DNA of 64,000 bases from Candidatus Cloacimonadota bacterium (GCA_002402105.1 NVVD01000002.1:28680-92679); one strand, 5' to 3'; counted from the stretch's first letter, positions 1 through 9,661 are shown. The notes: a model not told the origin generated them from the sequence alone. Program-made: numbers and translations.

Positions 1-1
1 T

Positions 2-592
2 TCTATTCCTTATGAAAACAACTTAGAAAAGTTAAAAAAGTTTATTTCTTTGTTAGATGGAGTTGTATTAACAGGTGGATTTGATATCCCATCTGACTTT
101 TTTAATGAAAAAGTTTTAAAAGGGCCAAAATATACATTAGACCGAAATCGTGTTTCATATGAGTTGAAATTACTTGAGCTTTTAGAAGGTAAAAACCTAC
201 CAATTCTAGGCATTTGTATGGGAATACAAGTTTATAATATTTATAAGGGTGGTAGTTTGTACCAAGATCTTTACTCTCAGTTGGATACAAAAATTAATCA
301 TAGTCTTTCTAGTGCAGACGGTAGGTTAATTTCTCATACTGTGTCTATAAAAAAAAATACAAAATTACATAAAATATTTAAAAGTGATGAAATAGAGGTA
401 AATTCTTCTCATCATCAATCGATAAAAGATTTAGGTGATGGATTAGTGGTAAGTGCTTTCTCATTAGATGGAGTTGTTGAGGCTATTGAAAGCTTAGATA
501 ATTCGTTTATTGGAGTGCAATGGCATCCAGAAGCGCTTCAATCGAATAAGTTTTCAAAAGCTTTATTTGAAAGTTTTATTAGCGATTTATAG
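2..592 (+). CDS. Peptidase C26 / class I glutamine amidotransferase-like hydrolase (5' truncated)
   Basis: The reading frame is open to the left edge, so the N-terminus lies outside the window and 196 residues are visible. The protein resembles gamma-glutamyl-gamma-aminobutyrate hydrolases (PuuD, peptidase C26), which hydrolyse gamma-glutamyl amide bonds with a class I amidotransferase triad. Visible signs are the early LTGGFDI segment (family: PGG.D), the nucleophile elbow GICMGIQ with its Cys codon at 215-217, and the C-terminal VQWHPEAL carrying the catalytic His and Glu. Only the C-terminal four fifths of a typical ~240-residue protein is seen. A TTG codon at 50 could be mistaken for the start, but conserved sequence continues upstream. 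The substrate cannot be told from sequence. Confidence 0.85.
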   Translation, partial: SIPYENNLEKLKKFISLLDGVVLTGGFDIPSDFFNEKVLKGPKYTLDRNRVSYELKLLELLEGKNLPILGICMGIQVYNIYKGGSLYQDLYSQLDTKINHSLSSADGRLISHTVSIKKNTKLHKIFKSDEIEVNSSHHQSIKDLGDGLVVSAFSLDGVVEAIESLDNSFIGVQWHPEALQSNKFSKALFESFISDL

Positions 593-620
593 AGAATCCA
601 TAGGAATTAAAAAATGAATT

Positions 621-629
621 TGCTATACT
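621..629 (+). promoter_or_regulatory. Extended -10 promoter candidate for sppA
   Basis: TGCTATACT (TGn plus TATACT) lies 52 nt before the sppA ATG in the gap after the preceding gene. No convincing -35 is visible, so this would be an extended -10 promoter. The same TGCTATA core occurs upstream of secD. Confidence 0.4.
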
Positions 630-680
630 TTTGAAAATTTTAAAATTGACTATTAACAGATACAAATAAAGAGAGAAAAA

Positions 681-1835
681 ATGTCTGAAGAAAACAAGTC
701 TGACTTAGTAAATAACGAAGCTAAAGCTTCAAATGAGGTTTCAACTGAAAGTAGTGAAAACTCACAAACTGTAGAAAGTTCTGAAAAAAATCCAGTATTC
801 ACAGCTAGCGATGTTGTCTCTGAAGCTCAAAGCCTATCAACAATGTCTTTACCAGAAGTACCAACTATTGGAGTAATGCCTTTGGTTTCAACTATTTTTT
901 TGGTGTTTTCAATTTTACTTGGTTTGAGTATTTCTGGTTCAAGTAAAAATATTTCAACAGCTTCTACAACAACAGGTGTATCTATACCAGATTTATTTGG
1001 AAAAAATGATTCAGCTAAAGAAGGCATAGCAGTAGTAAGAGTTTATGGAGCAATTCAAACCTCCTCTGATGGCGGGATGTTTTCTCAGAAAAAGGGTGCT
1101 GATGCTATTGTTGAGAGATTAAAAAAAATAGGTAAAGATAAAAGAGTAAAAGCTGTTGTTATTAGACTAAATACCCCTGGTGGAACGGTCGGAGCCTCTC
1201 AAGAGATTCATAGTGAAATTTTAAAACTTAAAAAAATGGGTAAAAAAATTGTTGTATCTATGGCTGATGTTTGTGCATCGGGTGGTGTTTACATCGCTGT
1301 AGCAGCAGATAGAATTTTAGCAAACAGAGGCACAATTACTGGTTCAGTAGGAGTTGTATTTTCAGTACAAAACTTAAAAGAGTTGATGGCTAAAATTGGA
1401 GTAAAAGCAAATACTATTACAAGTGGCAAATTTAAAGATATTGGTTCTATGTGGAGAGATATGAGAACTGATGAAAAAGCATTGCTTCAAGGCATTGTTG
1501 ACTCTACATTTGATCAATTTTTAACAGCAGTAGCTGAGGGTAGAAACCTAAGTAAAGACGAAGTAAGAAAATGGGCTGACGGAAGAATCTTTAATGGCGA
1601 TAAAGCCTTAGAGCATAAATTAATTGATGAGCTAGGTACATTTGAAGATGCACTTAAAGTAGCACAAAAATTAGCCGGTTTAAAAGATGCACATATAGTA
1701 AAAGCTAAAACATCTCCTATGGAGCAATTTAAAATTATGTTTCAAGGAGTTTTAAACCCGTTTGGTTTTTTACAATCTTCTATGATTACTTCTAGTTCTC
1801 CTTTATTATTTCATTATCAACCAGGGCGAAACTAA
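681..1835 (+). CDS. sppA: Signal peptide peptidase SppA, S49 family
   Basis: A membrane-bound serine protease of 384 aa that degrades cleaved signal peptides. Residues 1-60 are a Ser/Glu-rich tail, then one membrane segment (about 66-86), then a single S49 protease domain from about 115. The nucleophile is Ser200 in DVCASGG, preceded by the RLNTPGG segment (162-168). A Lys in SGKFKDIG (249-256) sits where Bacillus SppA has its general base, so both catalytic residues appear present. The length fits the short single-domain SppA type, apart from the long N-terminal tail. The ATG has a GAGAG ribosome site. The stop overlaps the next start (TAATG), so it is co-translated with the following membrane protein. 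Confidence 0.93.
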   Translation: MSEENKSDLVNNEAKASNEVSTESSENSQTVESSEKNPVFTASDVVSEAQSLSTMSLPEVPTIGVMPLVSTIFLVFSILLGLSISGSSKNISTASTTTGVSIPDLFGKNDSAKEGIAVVRVYGAIQTSSDGGMFSQKKGADAIVERLKKIGKDKRVKAVVIRLNTPGGTVGASQEIHSEILKLKKMGKKIVVSMADVCASGGVYIAVAADRILANRGTITGSVGVVFSVQNLKELMAKIGVKANTITSGKFKDIGSMWRDMRTDEKALLQGIVDSTFDQFLTAVAEGRNLSKDEVRKWADGRIFNGDKALEHKLIDELGTFEDALKVAQKLAGLKDAHIVKAKTSPMEQFKIMFQGVLNPFGFLQSSMITSSSPLLFHYQPGRN

Positions 1836-2434
1836 TGAAAATACTTGATTTATTATATATTAGTTTGGTAAATCCAAGACGTGGTGTTTATGAAACTGTA
1901 TTTCGCTATGATAATGTTCATTTTGTCTGTGGTTTATTGATACTAGCTTTAGCAACTTTATCATCAATTGCTGGTCATGGGGTTATGGGTAATCCAATGT
2001 CTGGGGCTGGATACTACTTTCCTTTATGCATATCAGATGTAACTGTACACTTAGCGATATTGGTATTTTTAGCATTTTTATTACATGGCTTGTTTGGGGT
2101 ACTTGGTAAAAAAGGTAATGTATTATCTTTGATTACAGGTTTGATGATATCTAATGTTCCTTTTGCCTATTTGGCTTGTTTTTCGATGATTTCACAGGCT
2201 ATGGTAAAGTTATCTGATAATGATGTTTTGGGTAGTACTTTTTTCTTAGTTTCACAATTTACAGTGATTGTTTGTTTTATAACTATGATTGTAGACACAA
2301 TTAAACTAAATTATGACTTTGAAAATGCAACACAAGCATTTATTGTTTTATTAATTGGAGTATTTATTTCAATTTTTTCAGTAATGATGGTTTTTGGAGG
2401 AATGTTTTTCTCAGGCCTTTTACGAGTTTTATAG
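1835..2434 (+). CDS. Multi-spanning membrane protein, possibly Yip1-like
   Basis: 199 aa with about five hydrophobic segments. The first begins near residue 30 after a short N-terminal amphipathic stretch (LVNPRRGVYETVF). This N-terminal pattern followed by a five-helix bundle resembles Yip1-domain proteins, but the match is by general shape only. The start overlaps the sppA stop by one base, so the pair is almost certainly translated together. A role linked to membrane protein quality control is possible only by that association. There are no catalytic motifs. Confidence 0.6.
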   Translation: MKILDLLYISLVNPRRGVYETVFRYDNVHFVCGLLILALATLSSIAGHGVMGNPMSGAGYYFPLCISDVTVHLAILVFLAFLLHGLFGVLGKKGNVLSLITGLMISNVPFAYLACFSMISQAMVKLSDNDVLGSTFFLVSQFTVIVCFITMIVDTIKLNYDFENATQAFIVLLIGVFISIFSVMMVFGGMFFSGLLRVL

Positions 2435-2443
2435 TTTTAAATT

Positions 2444-2482
2444 GGTGTAGGTTAACTAGTTTACGCCTTTTGCTTACTTTTT
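2444..2482 (+). terminator. Weak hairpin followed by T-rich stretch
   Basis: GGTGTA (2444-2449) can pair with TACGCC (2462-2467), including one G-T pair. The stem is followed by a T-rich run ending in six Ts. It would terminate or attenuate transcription between the sppA pair and the gene at 2512. The stem is only 6 bp. Confidence 0.35.
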
Positions 2483-2511
2483 TAGTTTATTAAAATCAAT
2501 TTAACTATTTT

Positions 2512-3858
2512 ATGAATAATACTTCTTTGGACTCCTTGAAAAAGTCATCTTATGTGTTGATTTTTTTGTTTTTTATTTTTCCACCATTTGGATTGGTTTA
2601 CTATTTTTTATACGGAAGCCAATCTCTTAAAATACGGGCTATTTTTGGTATTTTTACCGTAGTAATTGTCTATTTTATGTCACCTTATGTGTCAGATGGT
2701 ATAAACTTATATCATAATAAGATGTGGCTTAAGATGTCTAAGAGGTTGCATAGCGCTTTTAGATATAATGAATCTACAGATTTTTATAAAAAGATCAATC
2801 CAAACAAAGGTCTAGAAAGCCTAAGTCATAAAATGACTTTATTTCAAAAGGAAATGGATTTAAGCCTTCCGCAAAAAGAGAAATATCCATTTCAAAGCTT
2901 ATTAGATATCTCTCTTATTTACTATAAAGAGATTCAATCAAAAAGTAATTTAAAGTCAGTTGTTTTATCAGAAGTTTTAGACCCATTTTTAATTGATCTT
3001 GAAATGTCAAAAACAGGCGCATCTGAAAAAAGTTTTTATCGTGGAATCTACCGAGATTATTCTTTATATTTAGATTTATTAGAGTTTAGTATTTTACTAA
3101 ATCAAGATGTAAAGTCAGTAGATACCCTGCTAAATCAAGTTTTGTCTTTAAGAGCAGAAATAGCATCTAGTTATGAGCTTTTTAGATTACAAAACTTATT
3201 GATGACTTATTTTTTATTGTATAATCCAAGTAAAATAAAAAGTCATTCAAAATTTATCTCAGAGATTGGAGATTATGCATCACAAAGTCAATATAATTTT
3301 TTAGCGTATTATACTCGTGCCAGTTTTTATTTTTTGAATAAAAACTATGAGTTGGCATTGAATGATTTTTTACAAATATTTAAGTATCAAACTAAATACT
3401 ATGATGTTTATCAAAAAATAAAATTATGTTTGACGGAGTTAAATAGGCTAAAAGAAATGCAAGTCATTGATGATTATAGTCTATCAGAAGATTTGCGATT
3501 TTCTTATGCAAAAATAGATGAGTCATTAAAGCTTTCTAAAAAAATATTAAAGAGCAAATTTAAAGTTTACTCTAAATTAATGGTAGAAAACTTACATAAT
3601 AGGGGACATATACTTAAAAACTTATCTAAAGATTATGTTCAAGCAAGAAAGCATTTTCAAAAAATTTTAAAAGTAGATGAAAAAGAAAGAAAAGAAGAAG
3701 CTTATTTCAATTTAATTATGATTGAGCTAAATACTAAAAACTTTAAAGCTTGTGAAAAGTATATTGCTCAATTAAATGAAGAGTATCCAATGACAAGCTA
3801 TAAAACAAAAACAAACTTCATTGATTTATATCTATCGATTATGAAAACAATTCAATAG
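2512..3858 (+). CDS. Membrane-anchored TPR-like helical protein
   Basis: 448 aa. Two hydrophobic segments near the N-terminus (about 14-33 and 40-58) are followed by a long, wholly helical region. Repeated Tyr/Phe/Ala spacing typical of degenerate tetratricopeptide repeats is clearest at about 265-300 and 370-430 (ARKHFQKILKVDEKERKEEAYFN). No enzymatic motif is seen, and it most likely acts as a membrane-tethered protein-interaction scaffold. The ATG lacks a strong Shine-Dalgarno and lies 77 nt after the previous gene. It is 14 nt upstream of an ABC transporter pair with which it may be co-transcribed. Confidence 0.65.
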   Translation: MNNTSLDSLKKSSYVLIFLFFIFPPFGLVYYFLYGSQSLKIRAIFGIFTVVIVYFMSPYVSDGINLYHNKMWLKMSKRLHSAFRYNESTDFYKKINPNKGLESLSHKMTLFQKEMDLSLPQKEKYPFQSLLDISLIYYKEIQSKSNLKSVVLSEVLDPFLIDLEMSKTGASEKSFYRGIYRDYSLYLDLLEFSILLNQDVKSVDTLLNQVLSLRAEIASSYELFRLQNLLMTYFLLYNPSKIKSHSKFISEIGDYASQSQYNFLAYYTRASFYFLNKNYELALNDFLQIFKYQTKYYDVYQKIKLCLTELNRLKEMQVIDDYSLSEDLRFSYAKIDESLKLSKKILKSKFKVYSKLMVENLHNRGHILKNLSKDYVQARKHFQKILKVDEKERKEEAYFNLIMIELNTKNFKACEKYIAQLNEEYPMTSYKTKTNFIDLYLSIMKTIQ

Positions 3859-3884
3859 CCTTTTGGCTAATTATGGGGTATGAA

Positions 3885-4607
3885 ATGCTAGCATTAGAAA
3901 CGATAAAATTAAATAGAACTTTTGGAGACTTACATGCAGTCAAAGATTTAAATCTTCAAGTCAAAAAAGGTGAAATCTTTGGTTTTTTGGGGCCTAATGG
4001 AGCAGGAAAGTCAACTAGTTTAAAAATGATTACTGGTCTTTTGAAACCGTGTTCAGGACAAATTAAAGTATTTGGGCAATGTCCTTTAAAAGATAGTGTT
4101 GAGGTAAAGCATTTGATGGGAGTGGTAGCAGAAGAACTACAAATGTATGATAGATTGACTGGTATTGAATTTGTAGAGTTTTCGGCAAGAATGTTTGGGG
4201 TTGAAAAATATATTTATGAATCTAGGATACAAAAATACTTTTCAATGCTAGATTTAGAAACAAGAAAAGATAGCTTTATTATGGATTATTCAACAGGAAT
4301 GAAAAAAAAGCTTTCATTGATTGTTGCTTTGATTCATGGGCCAAGATTACTGCTTTTAGATGAACCATTTACAGGAATGGACGCTTTAAGTGTTATTCGT
4401 GTAAAAGAGCTTTTAAACGAATTGAAAAATGAAGGTGTAGCAATTTTATTCTCTTCTCATATTTTAGAAATTGTTGAAAAAATTTGTGATCGTATTGGTA
4501 TTATCCAAGATGGAGAACTACAAGCAGTAGGTACTTCTAAAGATTTATTAAAAGAGTATGAAGTTTCTTCTTTAGATGAGTTTTTTACAAAAGAAAAAGT
4601 ACTTTAA
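3885..4607 (+). CDS. ABC transporter ATP-binding protein
   Basis: Cytoplasmic ATPase of an ABC-2 type exporter. It has Walker A GPNGAGKS near residue 35, the signature YSTGMKKKLSL, Walker B LLLLDEPF and the switch His in FSSHIL, all intact. I prefer ATG 3885 (240 aa, beginning MLALETIKL) because GGGG lies 6 nt upstream. An in-frame ATG at 3873 would add MGYE. It is followed 12 nt later by its membrane partner, so ATPase and permease form one unit. The cargo is unknown. Relatives in Firmicutes (EcsA/YxlF-like) export peptides or influence membrane proteins, but nothing here defines a substrate. Confidence 0.92.
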   Translation: MLALETIKLNRTFGDLHAVKDLNLQVKKGEIFGFLGPNGAGKSTSLKMITGLLKPCSGQIKVFGQCPLKDSVEVKHLMGVVAEELQMYDRLTGIEFVEFSARMFGVEKYIYESRIQKYFSMLDLETRKDSFIMDYSTGMKKKLSLIVALIHGPRLLLLDEPFTGMDALSVIRVKELLNELKNEGVAILFSSHILEIVEKICDRIGIIQDGELQAVGTSKDLLKEYEVSSLDEFFTKEKVL

Positions 4608-4619
4608 GGAGTATTGTAA

Positions 4620-6461
4620 GTGCAACAACTTGTTGAAATATTGAAATTAAAACTAATGATTTCAGAAAGAAAACTAGAAGATCAAATCGGTGTAAAAAAG
4701 GTTCCAATGGAGTTATTTTTTATTATTGGGATCGTTTTATTTTTTATTTTATTTTCTTTTGCTTATATGTTGATTACTTGGGTTCATTTTTCTTATCGTT
4801 TTGAGGTATTGGGTCTAATACTTGGGGTTTCTTTAATTAGTTTTGCTTTGACTCCGTTGCTTGGTGGCCGCTTGGGGGAGTTTTTAGACTTTAAAGCTCT
4901 ATACTTTTATCCTATAGATAATAAAAAAATGTTTTTGTCTTCAGTCCTATCTTCATTAATGGATATTGTGATGATGCCTTCTTATGCTTTTTGTTGGGGT
5001 GGTGTTGTTGGATTATGTGTTTTGTCTAGTTTTTTTAAACTACCTTTATATTTATTGTTTTTTCTATTTCAGATATTATTTTGTATAGCTATTTCACAAC
5101 AACTTTTTTTGTTCTATCAGTTTAAGTTAAGAAGAACACATTGGTATCAGTTTATAGTCACTTTTATTTTACCTGTAGGAGGGGTTTTAATTTTGTTTTA
5201 CTCCTATGGTGCAATTGCATTGCAAGCTCCTTTCATTGAGGAGTTTTCAAGGCCAGATTATCCTTTTTTATCCTACACTTATTTATTTCCTTCAAGTGCA
5301 ATAGCTTTAGCTTTAAAGTCTATTTATAATTCTAATTGGTTAGAGCTTATAATGTATTTTATATTGATATGCATACAATTTTCTGTTCTTATTTTTAGTG
5401 GCTCTTATTTGGTTTCTAGTATACAAATAGGTAACGAAACAAATTTAAACCAGTCTCAGACAAGCTCTAAGTGGATTAAAAAATTAAGAAGTCTAATTGA
5501 CTTGTTTTTTGGTGAAACGAATACTTTAATAGAGCTAATTTATAAAGATTTACTTTTATTTTTAAGAGAGCCCTATGTTAAAACGATGATTTTTATACCT
5601 TTGTTTATGAGTGGTCTAGCTTGGTGTATATCTTATTTGATTTTTAGTATAAAAAGCTCCTTAGTTGTTTTATTAAAAGATGTTGTAGAGATACTTCCAA
5701 GTGATGTTGGTATTTTTGAGTCTTTGATAATTTCGTTTATCGAGCTTACTTTATATGTTGTGCAATCTTTACCAGATAAGCAATGGGTTTTGATGATCTG
5801 GCCTTTTTATTTTTATGGAGCAATGCTTACAATAGCAACAGAAGCAAGTGTAAATATTTTTGGCTCAGAGAGGCAGGGGATAAATCATTTATTTTTACTA
5901 CCGATTGCCAAATGGAAAATACTATTGAGTAAAAATTTATCTATTTTTATAGTAGTTTTTTTCTTGTCTAGTCTTGTTACGATTTTAGCTTTTTTGTTTG
6001 GTATAGTCTCTTTTCATATTTTACACTCCCTGTGGTTTTTTTCAATCACTTGTGTTTTTTGGATTTTTATCCCTGGAAACTTTATTTCTATATTTTTTCC
6101 GATGAAAATAGATTCAGACCTTTCTAGTTCATTGCAAAGAGATGGTTTTGGAAGAACTCTTGTTTTATTGTTAGGGCGTATTTGTTTTGGTGTTTTTGGA
6201 ATGCTTGTAGTTGTCCCTGTTGTTGCAACTTGTGTATTGCCATTGATTCAAAGTCAAGATAGTTATTTTTTACCTTTTTCTTCGCAAAATATTCCTTTGA
6301 TAAAAAATACTTTTTACCTTGTTAGTAATTATTTATTTTCGTTTGTAACTTTCATGTCTTATGCTTTTGGGGCTTATATCTTAAGCTTAAATCTTTATGG
6401 TCATTTATTAAAAAGTCGAGAAGATAAGATTTTAAGAGAGCTTAATCGCTCTGTGATGTAG
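4620..6461 (+). CDS. ABC-2 type exporter permease
   Basis: 613 aa integral membrane protein with about a dozen hydrophobic segments in two groups, separated by a hydrophilic loop at about 270-300. The segment YKDLLLFLREP (about 307-317) resembles the conserved cytosolic element of large ABC exporter permeases (ABC_tran_2-like). The start is GTG with AAGGAG 8 nt upstream, and no ATG fits better. It is paired with the ATPase just upstream and is presumably the translocation pore of a homodimeric 2+2 transporter. The substrate is unknown. Confidence 0.82.
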   Translation: MQQLVEILKLKLMISERKLEDQIGVKKVPMELFFIIGIVLFFILFSFAYMLITWVHFSYRFEVLGLILGVSLISFALTPLLGGRLGEFLDFKALYFYPIDNKKMFLSSVLSSLMDIVMMPSYAFCWGGVVGLCVLSSFFKLPLYLLFFLFQILFCIAISQQLFLFYQFKLRRTHWYQFIVTFILPVGGVLILFYSYGAIALQAPFIEEFSRPDYPFLSYTYLFPSSAIALALKSIYNSNWLELIMYFILICIQFSVLIFSGSYLVSSIQIGNETNLNQSQTSSKWIKKLRSLIDLFFGETNTLIELIYKDLLLFLREPYVKTMIFIPLFMSGLAWCISYLIFSIKSSLVVLLKDVVEILPSDVGIFESLIISFIELTLYVVQSLPDKQWVLMIWPFYFYGAMLTIATEASVNIFGSERQGINHLFLLPIAKWKILLSKNLSIFIVVFFLSSLVTILAFLFGIVSFHILHSLWFFSITCVFWIFIPGNFISIFFPMKIDSDLSSSLQRDGFGRTLVLLLGRICFGVFGMLVVVPVVATCVLPLIQSQDSYFLPFSSQNIPLIKNTFYLVSNYLFSFVTFMSYAFGAYILSLNLYGHLLKSREDKILRELNRSVM

Positions 6462-6474
6462 TGGCGGGGTTTTA

Positions 6475-7065
6475 ATGAAATTGATTAGAAAATTATATGA
6501 TTATACCCTGTCTTGGGCAGAGAGGCCTCAAGCTTTATGGGCTTTGTTTTTTTTAGCATTTATTGAATCTTCTTTTTTTATAATACCTCCAGATGTATTG
6601 TTAATAGCCCTTTGTACGGGTAAGCCAAAAAGGAGTTTTATTTTTGTTGCAGTTTGTACGATAGGCTCAATTTTGGGTGGTCTTTTTGGTTACATGATTG
6701 GTGCTTTCTTTTTTGCTAGTGTGGGTCAATCTATTTTAAATTTTCTACACCTAAATTCAGCTTTTATACTTGTCCAAGAGAAGTACACTCAAAATGCATT
6801 TCTTGCTATATTTGCTGCTGCTTTTACTCCGATTCCATTTAAAGTTTTTACGATAACAGCTGGTGTTTGTAAAATTAAACTAAGTACTTTTATTTTGGCT
6901 TCTTTTTTAGGAAGAGGCTTAAGATTTACAATAGTAGGCTCTTTAATTTACATTTTTGGTGCAAAGATAGAAAAGTTAATAGATAAACATTTTAATTTAT
7001 TTACAATTGTGTTTACTATTTTATTGTTTTTAGGTTTTGCAGCAGTTAAATATTTAAAGCATTAA
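6475..7065 (+). CDS. VTT/DedA-family membrane protein (YqaA-like)
   Basis: 196 aa with four to five hydrophobic segments. Diagnostic VTT (SNARE-associated) features are FIESSFFIIPPDVLL near residue 30, FTPIPFKVFTITAGV near 118, and a conserved Arg in SFLGRGLRF near 147. DedA-family proteins are linked to lipid carrier or phospholipid flipping and membrane homeostasis. This short form, without a long first loop, matches the YqaA branch. It ends the plus-strand run; the next genes converge on it with a 37-nt gap that holds no terminator hairpin I can see. Confidence 0.82.
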   Translation: MKLIRKLYDYTLSWAERPQALWALFFLAFIESSFFIIPPDVLLIALCTGKPKRSFIFVAVCTIGSILGGLFGYMIGAFFFASVGQSILNFLHLNSAFILVQEKYTQNAFLAIFAAAFTPIPFKVFTITAGVCKIKLSTFILASFLGRGLRFTIVGSLIYIFGAKIEKLIDKHFNLFTIVFTILLFLGFAAVKYLKH

Positions 7066-7102
7066 TATAAATTTTAGCAAAAAAATACTTCTTACAAATC
7101 TT

Positions 7103-8194
7103 TTAAAAACTTTTATGCTTTGATTGCATATCTTTTGCAAGTGTAAAACTTGGGTTTATTATTAAAGCTTGTGATAAATAATGTTTCATTTGCTGTTTGT
7201 TTTCTGACTTTTCGTAAATAACAGCAAGATTATACATTAAATAATGCCTTACTTTTGATGAAGAGGCAGTCCGAATTGCAGAAGATAAAATTTTGGTACT
7301 TTTTTTCTGATTTTTTAAATTACACAAAGATCGAAGATTTTGTATTGCTAAAAAGAAATCATAATCGATGTTTTCTGATGTTAATAAAATTGAGGTTAGT
7401 TTTTGTAGCCATTGATCGGCATCATTAAATTTTTTGTTCTTAAGTTTTAAAAAAGATAATTGATAATAATCATAATAGTTTTCGTGAAGCATATTTTCAT
7501 ATTCTGTTGGATAACTTGTTTTATAGGCTTCAAAGGCTTGGGCATCAGCCATTAAGTGATTTAAATTTTCTTCAAATTGAGTAATTTTATTTAAGGTTTT
7601 TTTTGCATTTAATTTATTGTTTAAAGAGAACAAAATAAAAGGTGATAAATGGGAATTTTCTTGGTGGGTGCTTGAAAAAATAATTGGTGGAACCTCTTTA
7701 AATCCTTCTGTTTTTAAAATATAAAGTGGCTTTTGAAAGTGTAAATTACTGTTTTTACTCATTGTTTTTATTTTATTGATGAGTTGTTTTAGTTGATGCT
7801 TTTCTTGAGTGCCATAAAGAGACTGAACTTCAGTAATTATTTCTTTTTTAGGAAAGAGTAAACTTAGATTTAGTTGAAATGATAGGCCTGTAATCTCTTT
7901 GTCGCTTTTTAATAAAAAAGTTTTTTTAATTTCTTGGGCAGTTTTAATTTCATTGAGTGCAAAAGAATGTTTACCTTCTAGTAGGGTAATACCATCTGGA
8001 AGGGTTAAGTTAACATCTATATCTTTGAGTGGAGCATATGTACTACGAAAGGTAAATTCAACAATAAATGGTTTTTTAAACTCAGGGGTTGTTTTATAGT
8101 TGAGCTCCCATTGATACCATTGGGGTAGCTTTAACCCAGGTTGAAAACAAAAAGTTTGTGATAAAAATAATAAAGTTAGTATTAGCTGTTTCAT
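7103..8194 (-). CDS. Secreted protein with N-terminal beta domain and C-terminal TPR-like helices
   Basis: 363 aa with a signal peptide over about residues 1-17. Residues 40-125 alternate hydrophobic and polar residues, as in a beta-sandwich (DUF11-like pattern APLKDIDVNLTLPDGI). The second half is helical, with a recognisable TPR near 315-350 (YNLAVIYEKSENKQQMKHYLSQALIINPS). No catalytic motif is seen. It probably acts outside the inner membrane and may be a partner of the metalloprotease encoded 50 nt upstream on the same strand. Function unknown. Confidence 0.6.
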   Translation of the reverse strand: MKQLILTLLFLSQTFCFQPGLKLPQWYQWELNYKTTPEFKKPFIVEFTFRSTYAPLKDIDVNLTLPDGITLLEGKHSFALNEIKTAQEIKKTFLLKSDKEITGLSFQLNLSLLFPKKEIITEVQSLYGTQEKHQLKQLINKIKTMSKNSNLHFQKPLYILKTEGFKEVPPIIFSSTHQENSHLSPFILFSLNNKLNAKKTLNKITQFEENLNHLMADAQAFEAYKTSYPTEYENMLHENYYDYYQLSFLKLKNKKFNDADQWLQKLTSILLTSENIDYDFFLAIQNLRSLCNLKNQKKSTKILSSAIRTASSSKVRHYLMYNLAVIYEKSENKQQMKHYLSQALIINPSFTLAKDMQSKHKSF

Positions 8195-8244
8195 GTTGGG
8201 GCTTCCTTTGTACTTTATTGATTGAAATTTCTTTTAATACTGGC

Positions 8245-9558
8245 TTAGTATCTCAGTATTTTTCCAGAATTTCCATAGAAAGAAGAATCTAATTTATTAT
8301 TAGAGGGGCGAGAAAGGTTGAAATCTTGAATGCTCTCAAAATCTTCTATTTGTTGTTGCTCTTTTTTTCGTAGAGTATTAAGGTAGTTTTGATAGCTATT
8401 AAATTGTTGGTTTGCCCTGTAGATTAAAGATTGAGATCTATGAAGCAGTGATTTAAAAAAGCTACTATCATTATATTGAGAGATTAGGTTTTGCTTATAT
8501 AGATACATTCTTTCAAGGTATGAAGATAAGCTTTGAAGGTAGTTTTTGATTTCTATGATTTCTTTTTGAGATTGTTTGACTTTTTCTTTTTGTTGTTCTA
8601 GTTCGGAAGTGGTTTGAGGGTCTTTAGCTAGATAGATTCCTTTTTGATCTCCATCTAAATCTAGAATAAGTAGATTTCCTTGTTGGTAGTTGAGTATAAA
8701 TTGTTGATCTGGCCATTTGTTATTAGAATATTTTTTCATGATTTCAAATATTTTTTGAGATCTATTTGGATGGGCAGATAAATATTGTTCAAGAAAGTCG
8801 GCTGGACTTTGGGGATGGCTATCAGCTATCACAGTAAAAATATCTTCTTTAGAAAATGCTTGATCTAGCTCTAATAAGATAGATGCAATATAACCTTCGG
8901 ATGAGTTCAGCTCTTGTTTGCTTCTGTTGTTATAAGAGCGAGGAAACTTATCATCACCATAAGTTGAAGCAGCGTAATATTCACCAAAGCCTTCGATCCA
9001 AGCAAAGGAAGGTGATTTGATAGAGTCAATGGTGTGAGAGCCTCCTTGACTTTTGGGGAGGTCTTTACCAGAATAAAGGGCATTCATGACAGCGTGGCCA
9101 ATTTCATGCGAGAATGTTTCTCCCATAAAATGTTTATCATTACTATTTGGAATGTTTCGCCCTATTTTAATGATGGGGGCTTTGTTGACTCTAGTTATTT
9201 GTTTGTTTCTAATGATTTGTAGGTTTTTGCCTTCCATTATATTATAGGCCCAGTCACCATTATCTATTTCAATATATAGTGGCTTATTTTTTTTTGTTTT
9301 ACTTAAAAACTGTATACTAGGTTCAAGCACCCCTTGTTTTCTAAGGTTTTGTTGAAAGGCTATTTTTTGAGCTAAATCATAACCAGAAATAGCTCTTTGT
9401 ACTTCTTTTGTTTCGACAGGAATTTTATTGGTAAAGTCGTTATTTTGTATTTCTCTAAAATTACCAATGTTGTCAATTTTTTCGATAAAAATTATATTGG
9501 CGGATGTAAAAGAGATAGTAAATAGAAGTAAAAATGATTTTATAAATAAGTATTTCAT
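8245..9558 (-). CDS. Secreted zinc metalloprotease-like protein (HExxH)
   Basis: 437 aa. A signal peptide (1-20, cleavage likely after TSA) is followed by a catalytic-type domain. HEIGH at 151-155 is the zinc-binding helix, and WIEGFGE at 187-193 supplies a candidate third ligand (Glu189 or Glu193), an arrangement typical of gluzincins. Residues from about 310 to 410 are Gln/Lys/Glu-rich and predict a coiled coil. I do not recognise the family. The protein probably works in the periplasm or outside the cell. It is transcribed toward the secreted TPR-like gene 50 nt downstream. Confidence 0.7.
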   Translation of the reverse strand: MKYLFIKSFLLLFTISFTSANIIFIEKIDNIGNFREIQNNDFTNKIPVETKEVQRAISGYDLAQKIAFQQNLRKQGVLEPSIQFLSKTKKNKPLYIEIDNGDWAYNIMEGKNLQIIRNKQITRVNKAPIIKIGRNIPNSNDKHFMGETFSHEIGHAVMNALYSGKDLPKSQGGSHTIDSIKSPSFAWIEGFGEYYAASTYGDDKFPRSYNNRSKQELNSSEGYIASILLELDQAFSKEDIFTVIADSHPQSPADFLEQYLSAHPNRSQKIFEIMKKYSNNKWPDQQFILNYQQGNLLILDLDGDQKGIYLAKDPQTTSELEQQKEKVKQSQKEIIEIKNYLQSLSSYLERMYLYKQNLISQYNDSSFFKSLLHRSQSLIYRANQQFNSYQNYLNTLRKKEQQQIEDFESIQDFNLSRPSNNKLDSSFYGNSGKILRY

Positions 9559-9661
9559 ATGTTTAAAGGTATAAGTGTTTGAGTTTTATTATTTACATTA
9601 TACTCATAAAAAAAAGTTATGCAGCCCTAAAAAAATAAAAGAGCAAATAAATATAGTTTAC

